DNA from: Halobacteriovoraceae bacterium
Lineage (GTDB): Bacteria; Bdellovibrionota; Bacteriovoracia; Bacteriovoracales; Bacteriovoracaceae
Assembly: GCA_002718735.1 (NCBI GenBank)
Contig: PBFR01000019.1
Coordinates: 1 to 64,000, forward strand
DNA: 64,000 bases
Direction: 5' to 3'
The notes under the pieces were generated by a model. The model was not told where the DNA came from. It searched no databases and was given only the letters and a program-made list of their open reading frames with translations. This document shows, piece after piece, positions 59,956 through 64,000 of the stretch (positions are counted from its first letter, which is position 1; the number at the start of each line of letters is the position of its first letter). Both the position numbers and the translations under genes were made by a program.

Positions 59956-61458
59956 TTATTCAGACTTGGCCTGCACTAATCCGTAGCTGTGAAGCTTATT
60001 GTATAGGGTCTTAACAGTGATGCCCAATGTTTTCGCAGCTCTGGTCTTATTTCCACCCAAGTGCTCCAAAGTTCTGATAATATGAAGCTTTTCAAGCTCA
60101 TGCAAAGTCATTTCGCTAAAATCTTCTTGAGGAGCTTCTTCTTCAATCACTTCCGCAACAAGGTTTGGTAAATGATGCTCATCAACATATCTGTCATCAG
60201 CAAGAATATATGTTCTCTCCATTACGTTTCTCAACTCTTGGATATTTCCAGGCCATCTGTAATTGATAAGCTTTTCTACAGCTTTGCTTGTTAAGATTTT
60301 GTAATCTTCTTGTGCTTTGCCTTGGTTCATGAAGAATTCTGAAAGAACCTTAATATCGTCTCTTCTTTCTTTAAGAGATGGCATATCGATTTTCACAATG
60401 TTTAATCTGTATAGAAGGTCTTCTCTAAATCTTCCCTCTTCCACTGCTGTTTCTAGAGATTCCTTATTAGTTGAAACCATTCTTACGTTAACAGAAGTTG
60501 GCGAGTTTGAACCTACTTTGTAAATTTCTCCACTTAGTAAAGTTCTTAAAATCTTTGCTTGGATGTTAAGCGACAGCTCTTCAATGCAATCTAGGATTAG
60601 AGTTCCGCCATTTGCCCTTTCAAAGATTCCTGGTCTCTCATTTGTTCCAAATAGCTCTATTTCCATTTGAGACTCTTCGATTGCTGAGCAGTGAAGAACT
60701 TCAACAGGGCTTTCATTTCTAGAGCTTAGAGAGTGGATCTTTTTAGCTAAGAGCTTTTTACCGCAACCAGACTCCCCAATGATCATTACTGGAAAGTCCT
60801 CTCCAGCAACTCTTTGCGCAATGTTTTTTACTTCCATAATTGCGTTTGAGTGCCCAATGATCTCAATTTTATCCATTATTTGCTTAAGCCCTTTGGACAC
60901 AGGTCCTCTCAGCTTTAGCTCTTCTTCTTTCGCTGCGATTTTTCCTTGCAACTCCCTATTAAGGTGCTTTGCAATCAAGTACATTTTTAAGTTTTTAAGT
61001 GGAGACTCAAGGCTGTCTAGAATCTCTTTAACTATTTCGATATCCGACTCGCTAAACTTGCGATCTTCTTTCTTACTTTGAACATGAATTGTTCCAAGAA
61101 TCATTCCCTCTACAATAATAGGTGTACAGAGTTCAGATTCAACACATGCATCTCTTTTAGTTGTTGCCAGTAAAGGATCTCTTTTTGAGTTTGAGTAGTA
61201 AGCTCTCTTCATTCTTGCAACGTAACCTGAAAGACCTTGGCCTTTTTCATAAGAAAGACCGTCTTCGATAACTTTGCCATTTTCGGCTTTCAATTGAGTT
61301 GATCCATCCTCAAATGCTTCGAATACTTGAACTTTGTACTCTCCGAACTGTTTTTTAACAAAATCAGAAATTTTGCTAAAGAATACATTCTCATCAAGGT
61401 TTGTAAGTAGAACTGTCGAAAGAGTTGATACTTCATTCTGATTCAAAGCGTTTTTCAT
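59956..61458 (-). CDS. Enhancer-binding-protein-like regulator lacking the GAFTGA loop
   Basis: The 500-residue protein has an N-terminal GAF domain (about 10-165), an AAA+ domain with Walker A GESGCGKK, and a C-terminal Fis-type HTH (RTLEHLGGNKTRAAKTLGI). The sigma-54-contact loop GAFTGA is missing: ELFGTNERPGIFERANGG goes straight on. Walker B reads GGTLILDCIEEL, with Cys where the catalytic Glu usually is. It therefore probably cannot remodel sigma-54 holoenzyme and may bind DNA as a repressor or co-factor. The ATG at 61458 has AAGGAG six bases upstream. Confidence 0.85.
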   Translation of the reverse strand: MKNALNQNEVSTLSTVLLTNLDENVFFSKISDFVKKQFGEYKVQVFEAFEDGSTQLKAENGKVIEDGLSYEKGQGLSGYVARMKRAYYSNSKRDPLLATTKRDACVESELCTPIIVEGMILGTIHVQSKKEDRKFSESDIEIVKEILDSLESPLKNLKMYLIAKHLNRELQGKIAAKEEELKLRGPVSKGLKQIMDKIEIIGHSNAIMEVKNIAQRVAGEDFPVMIIGESGCGKKLLAKKIHSLSSRNESPVEVLHCSAIEESQMEIELFGTNERPGIFERANGGTLILDCIEELSLNIQAKILRTLLSGEIYKVGSNSPTSVNVRMVSTNKESLETAVEEGRFREDLLYRLNIVKIDMPSLKERRDDIKVLSEFFMNQGKAQEDYKILTSKAVEKLINYRWPGNIQELRNVMERTYILADDRYVDEHHLPNLVAEVIEEEAPQEDFSEMTLHELEKLHIIRTLEHLGGNKTRAAKTLGITVKTLYNKLHSYGLVQAKSE

Positions 61459-61599
61459 GTTAATCTCCTTTACACTATAAATATGAAATGCATAAAAATG
61501 ACACAGTGTGTAATACATTCATAGTATAGCAGTGCGTAAACTTTTTACAAGACTAATCTACTCAGGCATGTAAAAAAACATGAGAAATGCTAATAATAT

Positions 61600-62952
61600 C
61601 TAGAAGTTAGACCACCTAGGTGTAAAGGTTTTTCCATAGTTGTTGGTGAGCTTCTTAATTATCTCTCCATCACGGTTCATAATGTATATATCTTGTTCGG
61701 CCTTTTTACTGCTTATTACCCTTTGGGACGTAAAAACAATGAATTGGCCATCTGGAGAGAACCAAGGCTCCTCATTTGAGCCAAAATCCTTGGTCAACCT
61801 GACAAGGTTATTGCCTGTACTGTCTATTTTATAGATATCAAAGCGGTTATCCACCCAAGATGAGAACACAATCTCTTTTCCATCAGGAGAGAACCTTGGA
61901 GCTGCGTTAAATCGACCTACATAGCTGATTCTCTTTACGTCTTTCTCAGCTTTTGAAGGATCCATTGTGTAAATCATTGCTTTCCCACTTCTACCAGACA
62001 GAAAGGTCATCATTGATCCATCTTCATTAATATGTGGATCAACATCGTCTAGAAAGTGCGTGGTTATTCTGTGCTTCTTTCCAGTCTTCAAATTCATCTT
62101 ATATATGTCTGCATTTTTTAGATTACTTAGGGTTAGGTAGATATCTTGGCCATCGGCACTAAATATTGCGCCTGAGTTTATCCCTTCCGTACTTGATATG
62201 ACCTTTTGCTTTCTTGTGACTAGATCATAAAGATATAGATTCAAGTTTTGAACTTTTCTAGGTCTTCCGTCTTTAGATTTCTGCCATCGACTTTCTATAG
62301 AGGTGAACAAAAGGCTTTTATTGTCTGGCGAAATGGCCGGTGAAAGGATTAAAGAGTTTTTAAATGTTATTCTTTGTTTTTTCTCACCATCAAAGTCCAT
62401 AATATAGACTTCCTTTCTTGAGTCATCTTTACGGCTAGTTCTGTCTGAAATAAAAACGATTTTAGTATTAAATATAGATTCATTGCCTGTGATGGATTTA
62501 TAAAGTCGATTAGCTACCGAGTGTCCAAACTTTCTAATATTGGATGTCCAGATTTTATCATTAACAGTGGCTGCAAGACGCTTATTCACAACATCATATA
62601 CTTTAAACTCGCCCCACAGAGCATTCTCCTGCTCATAGGTTTTCATTGTTATTAAGTACCTACTCTTAATAGAGTCATCTTCAAAGTTAGGGGAAGCTGT
62701 GTAGGCCGGTCTCTCTTCTTTTACTTCAAATAAATGACGATAGAATTTAAAATCTTCCATCAACAAAGTTTCTAGTTCTTTTACTTTTGAACCTTCTTCA
62801 CCTTTATACTTTGCATCTTCTTTGAACTTGGAAAAGACAAGAGCGTCTTTTTCTTGCTCGGCCTCTCCAACAGCGACGATTGTAACAGCATCTTCTTGAG
62901 AAAAAGCGTTTAGCCCAAATATCAGAAATACAACAGTAATCAACTTAAACAT
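61600..62952 (-). CDS. tolB: Tol-Pal system protein TolB
   Basis: The 450-residue product has a signal peptide, an N-terminal alpha/beta domain, and a C-terminal propeller of repeated FSPDGKEIVFSS-type blades (also SPDNKSLLFTS, SADGQDIYLTL). TolB links the TolQRA motor to Pal at the outer membrane during constriction. It follows tolA by 30 bases. No pal follows; the next gene is the regulator. Confidence 0.92.
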   Translation of the reverse strand: MFKLITVVFLIFGLNAFSQEDAVTIVAVGEAEQEKDALVFSKFKEDAKYKGEEGSKVKELETLLMEDFKFYRHLFEVKEERPAYTASPNFEDDSIKSRYLITMKTYEQENALWGEFKVYDVVNKRLAATVNDKIWTSNIRKFGHSVANRLYKSITGNESIFNTKIVFISDRTSRKDDSRKEVYIMDFDGEKKQRITFKNSLILSPAISPDNKSLLFTSIESRWQKSKDGRPRKVQNLNLYLYDLVTRKQKVISSTEGINSGAIFSADGQDIYLTLSNLKNADIYKMNLKTGKKHRITTHFLDDVDPHINEDGSMMTFLSGRSGKAMIYTMDPSKAEKDVKRISYVGRFNAAPRFSPDGKEIVFSSWVDNRFDIYKIDSTGNNLVRLTKDFGSNEEPWFSPDGQFIVFTSQRVISSKKAEQDIYIMNRDGEIIKKLTNNYGKTFTPRWSNF

Positions 62953-62982
62953 ACAACTCCCTTTGTATTGGTAGTTAAAGTA

Positions 62983-63774
62983 CTATAGCGGAAACCCCAG
63001 GATTACATCCCCAGAGGTCAGACGAGTCCAAATAGATTTATCTGGAGCGGGAAATGACCCTGTCTTCTTTAGTGCCTCAAGGGCCCTTTTATCAAACTCT
63101 GGAACTCCACTTGATTCATAAATTTCAGTTTTAATAATTCTTCCACTTTGTGAAACGAATACTCTTATTCTTGCTTTCAACTCTTTATTAAGTAGATAAG
63201 AAGGAAGCTTCCAATAAGGGCGCACATAAGATGGCATTGAAGACACATACTCGATATATGCTCCCTGAGCCCCTTTTAAAGAGTCCCCAACCAGCGACTG
63301 TCCTTCACTGACCTTGTTTCCCTCCAGTGCCAAAGAGTTGAGTTCTTTAGCGGAAAGAACGCTGCCTTTCTTTTTGATTTTCTTAGCTTTCTCTACTGGT
63401 CTGTTGCTTAAACTGCTAAACAAAGAGGAAAGTTTTATTTTTTTTTCAGTGGATTTAAATTCAACGTCTGACTTTGATTCAACTTCAGCCTTAGCAGGAG
63501 CACTATCAGCCTTCTGCCCTTTAGAAGTTGTGGCCGGATCCAAGTTCTTAAGTTCCTGCACTGTAAACTTTGGCATGCCCACGACATCAACCCTTACAGC
63601 AGATTGAATTATTTCCGCATTCTTATTTTTGGACTCAAAAAACTGAAAATTAAAAACAAATGAAATGATGTAAGCAATCATCGCCAACAGTATGTGGGCA
63701 CCTAAGGCCAGGGAGAAGAACTTCCCTAGCGGGTCGTTTTTAAAACGATGAGAATGCAAAAAGCTTTCTGTCAT
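62983..63774 (-). CDS. tolA: TolA/TonB-like protein
   Basis: The 263-residue protein has one membrane segment (ALGAHILLAMIAYIISF), a Lys/Ser-rich linker, and a C-terminal TonB-type domain (RIRVFVSQSGRIIKTEIYES, split as RIRVFVSQSGR and IIKTEIYES, and FDKRALEALKKTGSFPAP). With TolR upstream and TolB downstream the TolA role is likely. The ATG overlaps the tolR stop codon (ATGA). Confidence 0.8.
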   Translation of the reverse strand: MTESFLHSHRFKNDPLGKFFSLALGAHILLAMIAYIISFVFNFQFFESKNKNAEIIQSAVRVDVVGMPKFTVQELKNLDPATTSKGQKADSAPAKAEVESKSDVEFKSTEKKIKLSSLFSSLSNRPVEKAKKIKKKGSVLSAKELNSLALEGNKVSEGQSLVGDSLKGAQGAYIEYVSSMPSYVRPYWKLPSYLLNKELKARIRVFVSQSGRIIKTEIYESSGVPEFDKRALEALKKTGSFPAPDKSIWTRLTSGDVILGFPL

Positions 63775-64000
63775 TTTTTCTTTATCTCTGTTACTAGCGC
63801 GATTTTATGCACGCCAGACCTTTTGAGTTCCGCAATAAGATCAGCGATATTGCCATACTTTAGTTGGTAATCGGCTCTAAGATAGAGTGTATCTGTTTTG
63901 GTTTCTTTAAAGCGATTTGTTATTGCCTGCTGCAATTCTTCTTTTAAATACTTTTCTTTGCCTAAATAAAATTCGCCTGCACCACTAACAGAAAGTATCA
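63771..64000 (-). CDS. tolR: TolR/ExbD-family protein (partial, 5' end outside window)
   Basis: The last 75 codons of a TolR/ExbD protein are present: the periplasmic domain with FYLGKEKYLKEEL, LYLRADYQLKYG, IADLIAELKRSGVHKIALV, and a basic C-terminus. TolR and TolQ form the proton channel that drives TolA. The stop codon overlaps the tolA ATG by four bases. The N-terminus and membrane segment lie beyond position 64000. Confidence 0.85.
   Translation of the reverse strand, partial: ILSVSGAGEFYLGKEKYLKEELQQAITNRFKETKTDTLYLRADYQLKYGNIADLIAELKRSGVHKIALVTEIKKK

Noticed and set aside
1..64000. CRISPR array, insertion sequence, prophage or integron
   Set aside because: No regularly spaced repeats, transposase, integrase or phage structural genes were seen; all regions look like ordinary chromosome.

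Overview
The window reads as one continuous stretch of bacterial chromosome: AT-rich, densely packed, genes mostly on the minus strand, with no rRNA operon, insertion sequence, prophage or CRISPR array. Gene content fits a motile Gram-negative bacterium (lipoproteins, Tol system, beta-barrel proteins, MotAB, FtsEX-EnvC). Many secreted or lipid-anchored proteins of unknown family, degenerate two-component proteins, a nucleoside uptake and phosphorolysis set, and PilZ and sigma-54-type regulators suggest the Bdellovibrio/Bacteriovorax group (Bdellovibrionota). That placement is inference from gene style and is not proven by the sequence.

Layout. 1-4.8 kb: tRNA-Val, then lon, clpX and clpP. 5.2-5.7 kb: a small plus-strand operon behind a textbook sigma-54 promoter, encoding two tiny helical proteins, the second resembling a free-standing histidine-kinase phosphoacceptor hairpin. 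5.8-13.5 kb: minus-strand genes for a secreted protein, a PilZ protein, PIN-PhoH, an outer-membrane protein/lipoprotein pair, an aminotransferase, CoaD, RsmD and an acidic protein. 13.8-18.6 kb (plus): a large methylase-like orphan, a ChaN-like protein and Dtd. 18.7-25 kb: a degenerate sensor kinase, a TonB-like protein with a probable AUA start, a degenerate ECF sigma/anti-sigma-like pair, a lipoprotein, and a receptor-like protein behind a structured leader. 25-32 kb: DUF2147 protein, GshB, aminopeptidase lipoprotein, beta-barrel protein, DUF454 protein, MiaB, CPBP protease and WYL regulator. 32-36 kb: RluA-type synthase, MotB, MotA and an orphan. 36-41.3 kb: PabB, DnaB, L9, a DUF2232 membrane protein and a single ORF fusing ribosomal proteins S6 and S18. 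41.5-45 kb: acyltransferase, secreted proteins and RNase G. 45-50.4 kb: NupC transporter with pyrimidine- and purine-nucleoside phosphorylases and a DnaQ-like exonuclease. 50.4-58 kb: one close-packed minus-strand run, FtsE, FtsX, EnvC, CtpA, XseA, LytM lipoprotein and an atypical sensor kinase. 58-64 kb: HD phosphohydrolase, a small conserved-looking protein, an enhancer-binding-protein-like regulator lacking the GAFTGA loop, TolB, TolA-like and a partial TolR.

How they work together. Protein quality control (Lon, ClpXP), ribosome and tRNA maintenance (S6-S18, L9, MiaB, RsmD, Dtd, RNase G), replication (DnaB), envelope constriction (FtsEX-EnvC-CtpA, Tol) and nucleoside salvage (NupC, Pdp, PunA) are each clustered. 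The most unusual items are the S6-S18 fusion, the sigma-54 mini-operon, the regulator without its sigma-54 contact loop, two sensor kinases with eroded ATPase domains, and a roughly 910-residue methylase-like orphan. Start sites were chosen mainly from Shine-Dalgarno spacing. No database search was possible, so family names rest on motifs recognised by eye.
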